Shown here: piece after piece, positions 1 through 8,146 of the stretch
Position numbering within the stretch: position 1 is the first letter of the stretch
Layout: every line of letters starts with the position of its first letter
Source: JBCBKZ01 sp039026975
GTDB taxonomy: Bacteria > Bacteroidota > Bacteroidia > J057
Assembly (NCBI GenBank): GCA_039026975.1
Contig: JBCCLI010000049.1
Span: 1 to 24,490, forward strand
Length of the DNA stretch: 24,490 nucleotides
Direction of reading: 5' to 3'
The notes under the pieces: model-generated
Told to the model about the DNA's origin: nothing
What the model saw: only the letters and a program-made list of their open reading frames with translations
Databases searched by the model: none
Made by a program: the position numbers and the translations under genes

Positions 1-1
1 G

Positions 2-982
2 CCAGTAAGGTTAAGAGGGTCTCTGAGGTTTGATAAAAACTCTAACTTTAAAGCTAGAATTACCCCCCGTATAGCAGCTGTACTTTCCCTGGGAGAAAGT
101 AGGCAGCATAATGTGAGATTAAGTTACCAAACAGGATTCAGAAACCCTGCTTCCCAAGAATCCTACATAGCCTTGGACATAGGAGAGGCCATCATTCTGG
201 GGGGAACAGATGATAATTTGGAGAATTATACCTACCAGAATGCGGATGGGGTAGTGCTGGATGGAATCGTTATCAGGGAAGGCCTGGTAACCATTCCTTC
301 TTTTCAGGCTTTTGTGGTAAGTGGAGGGGATAACCCTGGCTTGCTGGTACCCACTTCTCTGGAGCCCCTCAGGCAGGAGCAGATTTCCACCATAGAATTT
401 GGCTATAAAGGACTGATAGAAGATCAGTTCTTCCTGGATATGAATCTGTACTACAGTACCTATCAAGATTTAGTTACCAGAAGAAATGCGTTTAGTCCCT
501 CAGCTGGAAGGGTATTCTCCCTGTATGCCAATGTACCTGAAAGGGTCACCTCTACAGGTTTTGGAGTAGGAATAGAGTGGTCTGCCCCACTAGGATACAG
601 AGTAGGGACTTCTTACATGTATGCTGAGTATAACGCTGAAGAGGCCATCAGACAAAATCCAGAATTCCTGCCTGGCTTTAACCTTCCTAAGCACAGGTTT
701 CACGCTAAGGTAGCCAATAGAAATGTAGCCGAGAATTTCGGATTTCAGGTTGACTATAGATGGTCTGATACTTATATGTGGCAATCCCCCTTTGGGGTGG
801 GAAGTATAGCCAGCTTTCAGGTAGTAGATGCGGCTATTCACTACAAAATCGAAAATGTAAAATCTATTATCAAACTGGGGGCAACGAACCTTCTTGATAA
901 TAAATACCAGACCATGTATGGGGGTCCATTTATCGGACGGCAATACTATGTAAGCATCATGTTTGATGAATTCCTGAGATAG
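2..982 (+). CDS. TonB-dependent outer-membrane receptor, C-terminal part (5' end outside window)
   Basis: The open frame enters from the left edge and runs to TAG at 980-982, so only about the last 326 residues of the beta-barrel are visible. The internal GTG at 113 is not the real start: the upstream in-frame sequence is also typical barrel sequence. Seen: alternating amphipathic strands, the HN(V)RLSYQTGFRNP segment typical of barrel strands in this family, and a final strand segment GRQYYVSIMFDEF that resembles the C-terminal Omp signature. The plug, TonB box and any carboxypeptidase-like N-terminal domain lie outside the window. These receptors import siderophores, vitamins, metals or glycans using TonB energy. 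No SusD-like partner is visible, so the substrate cannot be assigned. It converges on the recombinase-like gene 18 bp downstream, with no clear hairpin between them. Confidence 0.9.
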   Translation, partial: PVRLRGSLRFDKNSNFKARITPRIAAVLSLGESRQHNVRLSYQTGFRNPASQESYIALDIGEAIILGGTDDNLENYTYQNADGVVLDGIVIREGLVTIPSFQAFVVSGGDNPGLLVPTSLEPLRQEQISTIEFGYKGLIEDQFFLDMNLYYSTYQDLVTRRNAFSPSAGRVFSLYANVPERVTSTGFGVGIEWSAPLGYRVGTSYMYAEYNAEEAIRQNPEFLPGFNLPKHRFHAKVANRNVAENFGFQVDYRWSDTYMWQSPFGVGSIASFQVVDAAIHYKIENVKSIIKLGATNLLDNKYQTMYGGPFIGRQYYVSIMFDEFLR

Positions 983-1000
983 AACAGGAAGGAAAAGGAG

Positions 1001-1657
1001 TTAATTCTCAAAGAAAAATGTAAGCTGTTTTAACGGCTTAGGCGGCTGAAGGGCTTTTTTAACCTTGCGGACTGTATTTACAGAAACCCCACACTCTGCA
1101 GATACTTGCCGCAAGCTTAGCCCCTTCTTTAGCACCGTTACTACCTCCGGGTATTTTTCTATCACCTGTTTACGGGTCTCTGTAGAGCCCACGGGCCTGC
1201 CTATATGTCTGCCGTCAGATTTGGCCAGCTGTTGACCTCTTCTCACCCGTAAGCTTTTAATTTCCTTTTCTTGCTGCACAAAGCCCTGAAGAAGGTTGTA
1301 AATAGGATAAAAGTCAGGATGGAGTTGACCGCTTTCTTCCAGGGTTTGGAATCCCAAATCATGTATATAAAGGGAAACCTGATATTCATGAAATAAGTCC
1401 AGCCATTTCATGATGTCATGGGGCCTCCTTCCCATCTGGGTAAGCTGATTAATCATAAGGAGTTGGTACTTGCCCTCACTGGCAGCTTTGAGGAGAGACT
1501 GTAAGCCTTCAGATCTTCCCGTATGCGTTTCCCATGATTCTTCTATGACACTGACTACCTCATAGCCCTTCCTGACAGCTAACCTTTCCAGAAGCTCTGC
1601 TTGTAGGGCTTGTTCCCCTTTATCGAGGATAGTCTTACAATAAATAGCTGCTTTCAT
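1001..1657 (-). CDS. Serine-recombinase-like protein with HTH tail, catalytic residues missing
   Basis: 218 aa from the ATG at 1657, chosen because it gives the usual family start MKAAIY; an ATG at 1669 and a TTG at 1705 are alternatives. The fold matches resolvase/invertase: an N-terminal alpha/beta domain (residues 1-100), a long helix (about 120-145), the linker GRHIGRPVGS, then a C-terminal helix-turn-helix (about 180-203, LRQVSAECGVSVNTVRK). With this start the numbering matches gamma-delta resolvase: Tyr6 is kept, Arg8 is Lys8 and the nucleophile Ser10 is Ile10. The LDRLGR motif reads LTQMGR (residues 72-77), so the Asp67 and Arg68 equivalents are Thr and Gln. Arg48 and Arg77, equivalents of Arg45 and Arg71, remain. 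It should therefore bind DNA but not cut it. A role as a regulator is inference. It could also be a decayed mobile-element gene, although the frame is intact. Confidence 0.8.
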   Translation of the reverse strand: MKAAIYCKTILDKGEQALQAELLERLAVRKGYEVVSVIEESWETHTGRSEGLQSLLKAASEGKYQLLMINQLTQMGRRPHDIMKWLDLFHEYQVSLYIHDLGFQTLEESGQLHPDFYPIYNLLQGFVQQEKEIKSLRVRRGQQLAKSDGRHIGRPVGSTETRKQVIEKYPEVVTVLKKGLSLRQVSAECGVSVNTVRKVKKALQPPKPLKQLTFFFEN

Positions 1658-1674
1658 AGTAAATGACATCCTGC

Positions 1675-1692
1675 CTGAAGATACGTCTTCAG
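1675..1692. promoter_or_regulatory. Palindrome CTGAAGA-N4-TCTTCAG upstream of the recombinase-like gene
   Basis: A perfect inverted repeat with 7-bp arms and the 4-bp centre tacg, ending 18 bp before the chosen ATG at 1657. The position between promoter and start suits an operator or a 5'-leader hairpin. The binding protein is unknown; the adjacent HTH protein is a candidate. Confidence 0.4.
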
Positions 1693-1698
1693 AAGTTT

Positions 1699-1729
1699 GT
1701 ATCAAACTAAGTGGGTCTTTTTTTGATAC
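1699..1729. promoter_or_regulatory. Inverted repeat GTATCAAA-N15-TTTGATAC in the divergent intergenic region
   Basis: Two perfect 8-bp arms (1699-1706 and 1722-1729) lie between the divergent starts of the recombinase-like gene (minus) and the DUF4230 gene (plus). Centre-to-centre spacing is 23 bp, about two helical turns, which suits a dimeric regulator. No perfect TAnnTTTG box was found here for either gene. Confidence 0.4.
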
Positions 1730-1810
1730 GGAATCAGAATTCCTTCAGGTCCATTTGCGGTAAATTCACAACTTTCTCGTATGTTACAGGTATAAGAAAT
1801 AAAAATTGTT

Positions 1811-2416
1811 GTGAGAATTCTTCCCTGGTTTTTAGCCCTCATAGGATTTGGATTAGCTGGTGGCCTCTATTATCTGAACCAACTCAGCCTACTTCCTGAA
1901 GAAACACCTGTAGTTACCCATACAGTTGTGTTAGAAAGGATTGAGGGGTTAGGTAAGTTGGAACTACTGAAGTATCAGTTTTCAGATGTGGTTTCTCATG
2001 AGATTATGAGAGAGTGGCTTCCTGACCCTAAGGTAGTGCTGCTGGTACAAGGAGAAACGGTAGCATGTGTGGATTTTACCCGCATAGATAGCAGCTCAGT
2101 GCTAGTAGATGGGGATACGCTTCTGGTAACCCTGCCTGATCCTGAGATCTGCTACCATAAAATAGACCATCAAAAGTCTAAAATCTACGAGACAGAGTAT
2201 ACCTTTTTCTATGAAGGAGAATTAGTAGATGCTGCCTATAAACAGGCAGAAAATCAAGTCTTACAATCGGCTCTGGATTCCGGTATTTTAGACCAGAGTA
2301 GAGGACAAGCAGAGAAGGTGATTATTCCCATGCTTAGAACCCTCACCGGAAAGCATATAGACTTAAGATTTCAGTCGGAAATAGGCCTTTCTCAAGAAGA
2401 AAAAATCCGGTACTAG
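1811..2416 (+). CDS. DUF4230 family membrane-anchored protein
   Basis: 201 aa. The start is GTG at 1811; the codons just upstream in frame (GTT, ATT) are not starts, and the hydrophobic anchor begins at once. Seen: an N-terminal membrane segment (about residues 4-23, LPWFLALIGFGLAGGLYYL), then a region fitting DUF4230: the RIEGLGKLELLKYQ segment, the G-x-x-V-A-C-V-D-F-T-R-I turn around residues 80-92 and the following V-x-L-P-D-P-E stretch near 107-112. The C-terminal third is helical (DAAYKQAENQVLQSALDSG), as is usual in the family. Most of the protein should lie outside the cytoplasmic membrane. The molecular function of DUF4230 proteins is not established. It is transcribed towards the M28 peptidase gene with only 20 bp between the stop codons. 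Confidence 0.8.
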   Translation: MRILPWFLALIGFGLAGGLYYLNQLSLLPEETPVVTHTVVLERIEGLGKLELLKYQFSDVVSHEIMREWLPDPKVVLLVQGETVACVDFTRIDSSSVLVDGDTLLVTLPDPEICYHKIDHQKSKIYETEYTFFYEGELVDAAYKQAENQVLQSALDSGILDQSRGQAEKVIIPMLRTLTGKHIDLRFQSEIGLSQEEKIRY

Positions 2417-2440
2417 GGATAGCTATTTCTGTTACCCTAG
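2413..2440. terminator. Possible weak bidirectional hairpin between convergent genes
   Basis: CTAGGG (2413-2418) and CCCTAG (2435-2440) are perfect complements with a 16-nt loop. Each arm contains a stop codon: TAG of the DUF4230 gene and TAG of the M28 gene on the other strand. There is no T tract on either side, so termination is doubtful. Confidence 0.25.
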
Positions 2441-3648
2441 AAGGTGACTTGTGCTTTGACCATTTCTTCTCCGCGCTTTACCTGTACTTCTACCGTATCT
2501 CCCTTTTTATGCGCTGCTAAGGCATCCATATAGGTATAGATATCAGTCACCTCCATATGGCCCAGTTTAGTTACTATATCACCATCTTTGAGGCCTGCTC
2601 TTTCTGCGGGACGGTCAGACAATACAGCATCTATCTTCATACCATCTCCACTGTAGGCATAATTAGGCATGACGCCCAGGGTAACCTTAAACTTGGGGCT
2701 ACTTTTCTTCTCATCCTTTGTCTTTTGAAAACTCAGCTCTTCTCCCTCCAGGTCTATAACCAGATCTGTAATCCAGTCTGCTATAAGTTCTATGCCTGCA
2801 TAGTTTATGAGGTGGCTGTCATCTGCTGGCTTGTGGTACTCTGCATGACCTCCCGTAAAGAAGTGGATGACGGGAATATCCTGCAGATAAAAAGAGGTAT
2901 GGTCTGATGGACCTATCCCTGAGGCAGAGAATTTCATCTTCAACCTATCCTTATTTACTTCATTGAGAACGTCTTCCCACTGAATGGCGGTGCCTGTTCC
3001 GCTAAGAGAAACTTCCTTTTCCTCATTTAGCCTACCCACCATATCCAGGTTGAGCATGTACCTGATAGTGGAAATGGGGACGGTTGGATTTTCAGCAAAA
3101 TACTTAGAACCAAACAACCCTAGTTCTTCTCCAGAAAAGGCAATGAATAAAAGGTTGCTGTTTATGCCTTCTGCTCCTGATAGTCTTTCCGCAATGGCCA
3201 GTAGGCCAGCTACTCCACTGGCATTGTCATCTGCCCCGTTATGGATAGCACTATCTTCAGGAGCTAATGACCCGAACCCACCATATCCTATGTGGTCAAA
3301 ATGAGCACCAATAATCACTGTCTTATCCGCCCCTTTATCTATCCAGCCTACCACATTTCTGGCTTTTAACTTTTCCTTATCCTCATCTTTAAGATGGGGG
3401 TTTGCACTAAATAAAAAATCGAAAGGCTGCTCCCATCCGCCCTCATCTCCTTTAGGGCTAAGGCCCATCTCCTTCATGCGTTCCTGAATATAAACAGCCG
3501 CCAACTGCTCACCTTGGGATCCCGCCTGTCTCCCTTCCATTAGGTCTGAAGAAAGGAATGCTAAATCTTTCTGAATCTGGCTAATCTCCTGTCCCCAACC
3601 TACTATAGGAAGACAGCTAAGGCATATATAGAAAGCTAAATTTCTCAT
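2437..3648 (-). CDS. Secreted M28 family zinc aminopeptidase with C-terminal PDZ domain
   Basis: 403 aa with a signal peptide (residues 1-19; cleavage expected near VGWG-Q20). All M28 di-zinc ligands and catalytic residues are visible: H116 and D118 in GAHFDHIG, bridging D140 in NGADDNASG, catalytic E174 and metal-binding E175 in SGEELG, D202 in NLDMVGR, and H272 after GGHAEYH. The C-terminal about 85 residues form a PDZ domain (GVMPNYAYSGDG, then RPAERAGLKDGDIVTKLG). The enzyme should remove N-terminal residues from peptides in the periplasm or outside the cell; the PDZ domain may position substrates or partners. There is no T9SS tail and no lipobox. It has its own promoter in the 61-bp gap after the cytochrome c gene, so it is probably transcribed separately. 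Confidence 0.93.
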   Translation of the reverse strand: MRNLAFYICLSCLPIVGWGQEISQIQKDLAFLSSDLMEGRQAGSQGEQLAAVYIQERMKEMGLSPKGDEGGWEQPFDFLFSANPHLKDEDKEKLKARNVVGWIDKGADKTVIIGAHFDHIGYGGFGSLAPEDSAIHNGADDNASGVAGLLAIAERLSGAEGINSNLLFIAFSGEELGLFGSKYFAENPTVPISTIRYMLNLDMVGRLNEEKEVSLSGTGTAIQWEDVLNEVNKDRLKMKFSASGIGPSDHTSFYLQDIPVIHFFTGGHAEYHKPADDSHLINYAGIELIADWITDLVIDLEGEELSFQKTKDEKKSSPKFKVTLGVMPNYAYSGDGMKIDAVLSDRPAERAGLKDGDIVTKLGHMEVTDIYTYMDALAAHKKGDTVEVQVKRGEEMVKAQVTF

Positions 3649-3672
3649 ACATATATAGGGTTAACTATTTAT

Positions 3673-3702
3673 CAAAGATAATAGGAAATCCCCATCGCAC
3701 AA
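3673..3702 (-). promoter_or_regulatory. Bacteroidota-type promoter of the M28 peptidase gene
   Basis: On the minus strand the -7 box TATCTTTG (3673-3680) matches TAnnTTTG exactly, and a -33 TTG (3700-3702) lies 19 bp upstream, the usual spacing for the Bacteroidota housekeeping sigma factor. The start codon at 3648 would follow a leader of about 20 nt. Confidence 0.6.
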
Positions 3703-3709
3703 TGTTAGC

Positions 3710-6325
3710 TTACTCGCTTTCCTGATAGATCTCATGCTCGGGATTTCCACCTGACTGAATGTAAGCCATCAGGTTTATAACTTCCTTTTCATTAAGTCTG
3801 TTCAACATTCCTGGAGGCATGGGAGAAACAGCAGACTTATCTTTGGTTTGCACCATTGTAAGGGCTACAGTTTCTACTATAGAGGGATCATACGGATTTG
3901 TATTGAGGGTGATGCTATCAGCCGTTTCATCCATGAGCCTTCCTATTAGCTTCTTTCCATTAGTGAGGCTCAACATGGTAGAAGCATATTGGTCAGATAC
4001 GTCCAGGCTAGGAGAAATAATGGCATCCATCAGGGTCCAGGTATTAAACCTGCTATGTGCCTGGGATAGGTCAGGCCCCATATTTCCTCCTTTTCCATTC
4101 ATTTGATGGCAGGCGGCGCATAGCGCAGCTTCATACATCTCTTTTCCATGTTCATAGTCTGGAGTTTCTGTATCCTCATCCCAAATCAGGGACAACACTT
4201 CCTGTTTATTCCAATCATTTCCCGGTCCTTTTGGCTGTGGGAGATTACTTAGGTCTATGCCAGTATCCCAGCTTTCTGCCAGGCTCCCCAGTTCTGCCTT
4301 TTGTTCATCTGTTAACCCGTTGAGGGAGCTAAGCCTGATTTTATCTATAAAGCCTCTGTAACTCATCCCACCCGTTTTAGCGGTAGCCTCAAACAGCCAA
4401 TTAAAGTAGCGTGCTAACTGGGCAGTATTCCAGTTGTTCTTAATCTGGCTTAGATAGAAGGCGTAGGAAACATGTTCAGTAGGAGGGAAGTTTTTAAGCA
4501 TATTCTCTATGTCCGGTCCATACTGCTCGCTCCTGCTGGTAATACTTTCGCCTATATATACCTGCTGAGCCTGGGTATTTCCTTCTCCATCCATGAGATC
4601 CAGGATTCTTTCCTGTATGTTAGTTGTTTCCAGGTACACCAGGAGTTTGGCCAGTTCCTGGTTAAGGGTTTCCTCCCGGTTAGGAAAAGCAGGGGATAAC
4701 TGCTTCTGAAAACCTGCCTTCTGAATGGCTGTAGGTGCTCCCAGTCTTATGCTTACCAACTCTACCGCTCGTAAGTAGCTGACTTTCTCTGTATAGGAGA
4801 GTGTCTGGAAGGAAATGCGACTCAGTTTAGCAAAGGCCAGATCTTTGGCAGAGGTCTGTTCTTGATGGGCAAGCGCTATACTGGCAGCTATAAGTAGATT
4901 GGGCTGGGTTTCCTGCTGGAAGTTTTCCTCCCACCACAGGTAAGGGTGGTGTTCTAAGCCTGTCTGAGCGGTATATCGTATAAATCTGTCAGGATGGCCC
5001 AGGGCATCCCATAGCAGCGGAATATTGCGCTTGGATGGGTGCAGGAAGGTCTGGCTTAGGGCCTCCCTTTGTGCACGTAATTGTCTGGCGTTATCATCAG
5101 CTATGAGACTCCCTATAATTGGCTGACTGGGTTCAGGGTAGCTGATTCTGTAAAGCCCTGAGACCCCTTTTCTCCCACCAGTAACCAGATACATAGCTCC
5201 ATCCTTCCCAAAAACACCATCTGCTACCGGGAAAGGAACGCCTGAAATAAATTCTTCCTTACTTCCCTTATAGCTGCTTCCGCTGGGGGTAAGTCGAACA
5301 TAATAAATGGTACCGAAACTCCAGTCAAACAGGAACATCCCCCCACGATAATGAGAAGGGAAATGGGACTGTTGACCGTAAAGTACACCTGTAGGAGAAC
5401 CTTGTCCTATATTCACCACTGCAGGAAGGTTATCTTCATAATATGGCTTGAATTTTCCGGATCCTGTCCGCCACCCAAACTCACTTCCTGCTACTGCATG
5501 ACAGAGTCTGATAGGCCTGTACCAGGGCATACCCATATCCCACTCCATATCTGAATCAAATACAAACAGTTCTCCATCTTGGTTAAATGCCATATCATAG
5601 GGATTCCTGTAGCCAGATGAAAAAAGGGTCCAGTGGCTACCGTTTTCATCGGTGGTAGCTACCCAGCCTCCGGGGGCCTTTCTGTTGGCTGCATGTCCTC
5701 TGGGGTCTTTCATGGCTGGAAATAGCTGATCCTCCTCCCAATTATGAGGTCTGAGATAGGTATCCATTTCAGGAAGGTCTGTATGGTTACCTCCTATCAC
5801 ATATAAACTTTGCTGGTCAGGCCCCAATATGACTGCATGTGGGCCATGTTCCCCTTCTCCTTCAAAGGATGCCAGCGTACTTATGGAATCAAACTGGTCA
5901 TCCTGATCAGTATCCTGAAGCCTGTAGAGGCCACTTTTTCTTCCAGCTATCCCTTCTCTGGCATTGACAGATACATACAAGCTATTAAAAGCATACAGTA
6001 GCCCCTGCGCATGGCCTATTTCTACAGGCAGCTTTTCCACCCCCCTCCGGGACAGCTTACTCCCTACTTTGGGGGGCTGCATTCTATACAGATTTCCATA
6101 CTGGTCTGAGGTAATGAGCCTGCCCTGATCATCTGTGGTGATAGATACCCAGGACCCCTGCTCATTCTCTGAAGGGGCATACAGTAGCTCCGCTACAAAC
6201 CCCTGGGGCAATTGAAGGGCGGAAGCGGAAACAGGACTGGAGGTTTCTTTTTGAGACGTAGGCTGACAAGCGTATATGCCTACTAGTCCTAATGCCAGCA
6301 GATAAGAGGTGAGTTGTCGCAGCAT
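3710..6325 (-). CDS. Lipoprotein with sugar-dehydrogenase-like beta-propeller and C-terminal cytochrome c domain
   Basis: 871 aa. A lipoprotein signal ends at C20 (GIYAC-QPTS), so it is probably attached to a membrane on the periplasmic side or at the surface. Residues about 35-395 form a glucose/sorbosone-dehydrogenase-like propeller, with repeated turns such as SDQYGNLYRM, FNQDGELFVFDSD and FGKDGAMYLVTGG, and the SSGYRNPYDMAF segment. Residues about 400-600 look like a HEAT-type helical region. A monohaem cytochrome c follows (CAACH at 736-740, haem ligand H740, likely axial Met within MPPGM at 836-840). This architecture is common in Bacteroidota and Planctomycetota proteins annotated as membrane-bound dehydrogenase or haem-binding CxxCH proteins. 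They are thought to oxidise a sugar or alcohol and pass electrons to haem; the substrate is unknown. The ferredoxin gene lies upstream on the same strand. Confidence 0.88.
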   Translation of the reverse strand: MLRQLTSYLLALGLVGIYACQPTSQKETSSPVSASALQLPQGFVAELLYAPSENEQGSWVSITTDDQGRLITSDQYGNLYRMQPPKVGSKLSRRGVEKLPVEIGHAQGLLYAFNSLYVSVNAREGIAGRKSGLYRLQDTDQDDQFDSISTLASFEGEGEHGPHAVILGPDQQSLYVIGGNHTDLPEMDTYLRPHNWEEDQLFPAMKDPRGHAANRKAPGGWVATTDENGSHWTLFSSGYRNPYDMAFNQDGELFVFDSDMEWDMGMPWYRPIRLCHAVAGSEFGWRTGSGKFKPYYEDNLPAVVNIGQGSPTGVLYGQQSHFPSHYRGGMFLFDWSFGTIYYVRLTPSGSSYKGSKEEFISGVPFPVADGVFGKDGAMYLVTGGRKGVSGLYRISYPEPSQPIIGSLIADDNARQLRAQREALSQTFLHPSKRNIPLLWDALGHPDRFIRYTAQTGLEHHPYLWWEENFQQETQPNLLIAASIALAHQEQTSAKDLAFAKLSRISFQTLSYTEKVSYLRAVELVSIRLGAPTAIQKAGFQKQLSPAFPNREETLNQELAKLLVYLETTNIQERILDLMDGEGNTQAQQVYIGESITSRSEQYGPDIENMLKNFPPTEHVSYAFYLSQIKNNWNTAQLARYFNWLFEATAKTGGMSYRGFIDKIRLSSLNGLTDEQKAELGSLAESWDTGIDLSNLPQPKGPGNDWNKQEVLSLIWDEDTETPDYEHGKEMYEAALCAACHQMNGKGGNMGPDLSQAHSRFNTWTLMDAIISPSLDVSDQYASTMLSLTNGKKLIGRLMDETADSITLNTNPYDPSIVETVALTMVQTKDKSAVSPMPPGMLNRLNEKEVINLMAYIQSGGNPEHEIYQESE

Positions 6326-6352
6326 AAGTAAAAAGTGTTGATAAGCTCTGGT

Positions 6353-6375
6353 AGCGTAAGTCTTGCACTGACGCT
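6353..6375. promoter_or_regulatory. Imperfect 23-bp palindrome upstream of the cytochrome c lipoprotein gene
   Basis: Arms agcgtaagt (6353-6361) and actgacgct (6367-6375) pair at 8 of 9 positions around the centre cttgc, 27 bp before the start codon at 6325. The placement suits an operator or a leader hairpin. No TAnnTTTG box was found in this 142-bp gap. Confidence 0.35.
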
Positions 6376-6467
6376 TTACATATAGAGAGCCTATATACTT
6401 TTACCTATACTTTTCAGGAAGATGATTAAGGCATATTATTCTGAGGAAAAGGAAATAGTGGGGAGTC

Positions 6468-6821
6468 CTATTCTCCATCAGGGGCCATACGGACTACTAA
6501 TCCCTCCAGGGATTCTGTAATACTGATCTGACAGCAAAGCCTGCTTTTTTCTTCATCTACTTCTATTGCCATATCAAGGGCTTGATCTTCAGCATCTTCA
6601 CGCGCCTTTAAGATATGATCACTTTCCACATACGCATGGCAGCTCGCGCATAATGCCATCCCTCCGCAAGTACCTTTCATAGGTAGTTCGTAGGCTTTTA
6701 TGACTTCCATCAGGTTCATTCCCATATCAGTAGGAGCATCAATATTATGGGTTTGGCCCTCCTGGTCTATGACAGATATACTCACAAATTCCTTCTCTAT
6801 TACTTGCTGATCGGTCTCCAT
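6468..6821 (-). CDS. [2Fe-2S] ferredoxin, adrenodoxin/ISC type
   Basis: 117 aa, the usual length. Cluster ligands are C52, C58 and C61 in TCGGMALCASC (C-x5-C-x2-C spacing of the adrenodoxin/Fdx type) and a fourth Cys at C97 within RLCCQI, where C96 is an extra neighbour. The acidic helix around residues 72-92 and the SRLCCQI segment match vertebrate-type ferredoxins rather than plant-type ones. There is no signal peptide, so it acts in the cytoplasm as a one-electron carrier, for example in Fe-S cluster assembly or for an oxygenase. No isc genes or P450 lie nearby, so the partner is unknown. It stands 142 bp upstream of the cytochrome c lipoprotein on the same strand; a functional link is not shown. 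Confidence 0.92.
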   Translation of the reverse strand: METDQQVIEKEFVSISVIDQEGQTHNIDAPTDMGMNLMEVIKAYELPMKGTCGGMALCASCHAYVESDHILKAREDAEDQALDMAIEVDEEKSRLCCQISITESLEGLVVRMAPDGE

Positions 6822-7010
6822 GCGTTTAAAATCTCAGTTATCTACCCTAATGGGAATAGCTATTGTCATGTAAGCGAGTGATTTACGTAGGTATAGAAAA
6901 GTAACCTTTAATGGGTCCTGATGTTTATAAGTACAACTTTTTGAATACGTACTGAAACCCTTGCGGTTACCAGGTGCAGAGATTTTTTGGGTGGCTTTCC
7001 GACATAAAAA

Positions 7011-7032
7011 AAAGGATCCGCAGGGATCCTTT
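7011..7032 (-). terminator. Rho-independent terminator at the end of the copper/oxidase operon
   Basis: A perfect 9-bp stem (aaaggatcc / ggatccttt) with a 4-nt loop. On the minus strand it is followed directly by a run of T. It starts 22 bp after the stop codon of the last operon gene (7054). Confidence 0.85.
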
Positions 7033-7053
7033 ATATTATCATGTTATAAATCT

Positions 7054-8028
7054 TTATCTCACTACTATCTTTTGGGTTCTTGTGCCGCTTTCCGTTCTGA
7101 AGTGGATGAAGTAAATACCTGATCCCCAGTTGGACAGGTCTATATTCTCTTCTAGTCTTCCCGCTGATACTTTTACCTCCTGTCTGATCAGTTGCATTCC
7201 CACCAGATTAATCACACGCATATCTATAGATCCTACTGATAGACCGGTGGCTTCTATGCTTAACTTTCCATCTGTGCTAGGATTAGGGAAAACCCTCAGA
7301 TTTACTGCCTGAACATCCTCTATATTAGTCGCTACAGAGTAAGTGATAACTAGCGTAGGCCTTCTATCCACATTAGCTGCTTCTCGTGATTCTAATTTCT
7401 TTGCAGTTTTTCTTTCCCCTTCATTCCCAAGGATTATCCATCCAAAATTGGTTTCTGGCATATCTAGCCAGTTTTGTACCTCTTCTGCCATGGTAGCATT
7501 GGCATAGCTGTAAGAACCTACCCCACTGATAGAAGTATTGGCTGACTGGGCAAGTACAAAGTCGCCGCCAGCATTTGTCCAGTTAGTATTGGGGGAGAAT
7601 TGATGAATCCAGGTAGCATCATTTTCTTGTGCTATGGTCCCTTTACCTCCATTTACTCCTGCATCAGATCCTCCTTCTCCCCAATCACTGGTCATCAAAT
7701 GTAAGGTGGATATCTGACTTCCAGATCCTGGTGCAGATCTTGAAACAAAGACATTTAGCGTAGCTGTTTCTATAGTGGCGCCTTCTGGTATTTCTGATAG
7801 ATCGAAATGGACTAATGCTCTTCTGAGGAAATTGGTATTTCTATCAATTCTTCCTATAAATAGCTCAGCTCCTGATCCGTTACTAATAGTGCCTACACTT
7901 TCATACAGGCTATTGTCTCTATCTGCTACAATAGAGATGGTCTCTTGGGCAAAAGAGAATGAGACAGAAAACAAGAGGAGGGTAAAAATACCAACGAAAT
8001 ACCTATTAATGGGTAGTGTTTGTTTCAT
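7054..8028 (-). CDS. DNRLRE/CBM96-like domain protein with T9SS type A sorting domain (copy 2)
   Basis: 324 aa from the ATG at 8028, chosen because it starts a normal signal peptide (MKQTLPINRY..., cleavage near SFAQ); an ATG at 8052 would add 8 residues. After the signal comes a single DNRLRE domain of about 190 residues: DRDNSLYES, NGSGAELFIGR, RRALVHFDLSEIPEGATI, then LMTSDWGEGGSD and later ATWIHQF. These are beta-sandwich domains of the CBM96-like group found in secreted proteins, often tied to glycan binding. The last about 80 residues form a T9SS type A sorting domain (VFPNPSTDGK, GSGIYFIHF, final KIVVR), which predicts export and surface attachment or release. No catalytic residues are recognisable. 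It is the last gene of the operon, 118 bp after its paralogue (94 bp from the alternative start), and is followed by the terminator. Confidence 0.85.
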   Translation of the reverse strand: MKQTLPINRYFVGIFTLLLFSVSFSFAQETISIVADRDNSLYESVGTISNGSGAELFIGRIDRNTNFLRRALVHFDLSEIPEGATIETATLNVFVSRSAPGSGSQISTLHLMTSDWGEGGSDAGVNGGKGTIAQENDATWIHQFSPNTNWTNAGGDFVLAQSANTSISGVGSYSYANATMAEEVQNWLDMPETNFGWIILGNEGERKTAKKLESREAANVDRRPTLVITYSVATNIEDVQAVNLRVFPNPSTDGKLSIEATGLSVGSIDMRVINLVGMQLIRQEVKVSAGRLEENIDLSNWGSGIYFIHFRTESGTRTQKIVVR

Positions 8029-8146
8029 CAGTGTCTGCTTTTGGATATACATAGTACAAATCCATACCTGATATACCCTAAGCTGACCAAGTTGTTTTAT
8101 GAATGAAACACATTTTTAGATTTTTCCTTCAAAAACCTTGTGTTTG

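Noticed and set aside
113..982. GTG at 113 as the start of a separate 289-aa gene
   Set aside because: The same frame is open to the window edge and upstream residues read as TonB-receptor barrel, so 113 is internal.
1001..1705. Recombinase-like gene as evidence of an integron, transposon or phage
   Set aside because: No terminal repeats, attachment-site duplication or other mobile genes were seen around it, and the active site is lost.
1711..1899. 62-aa plus-strand frame overlapping the DUF4230 start
   Set aside because: It overlaps the DUF4230 gene in another frame and shows no protein features.
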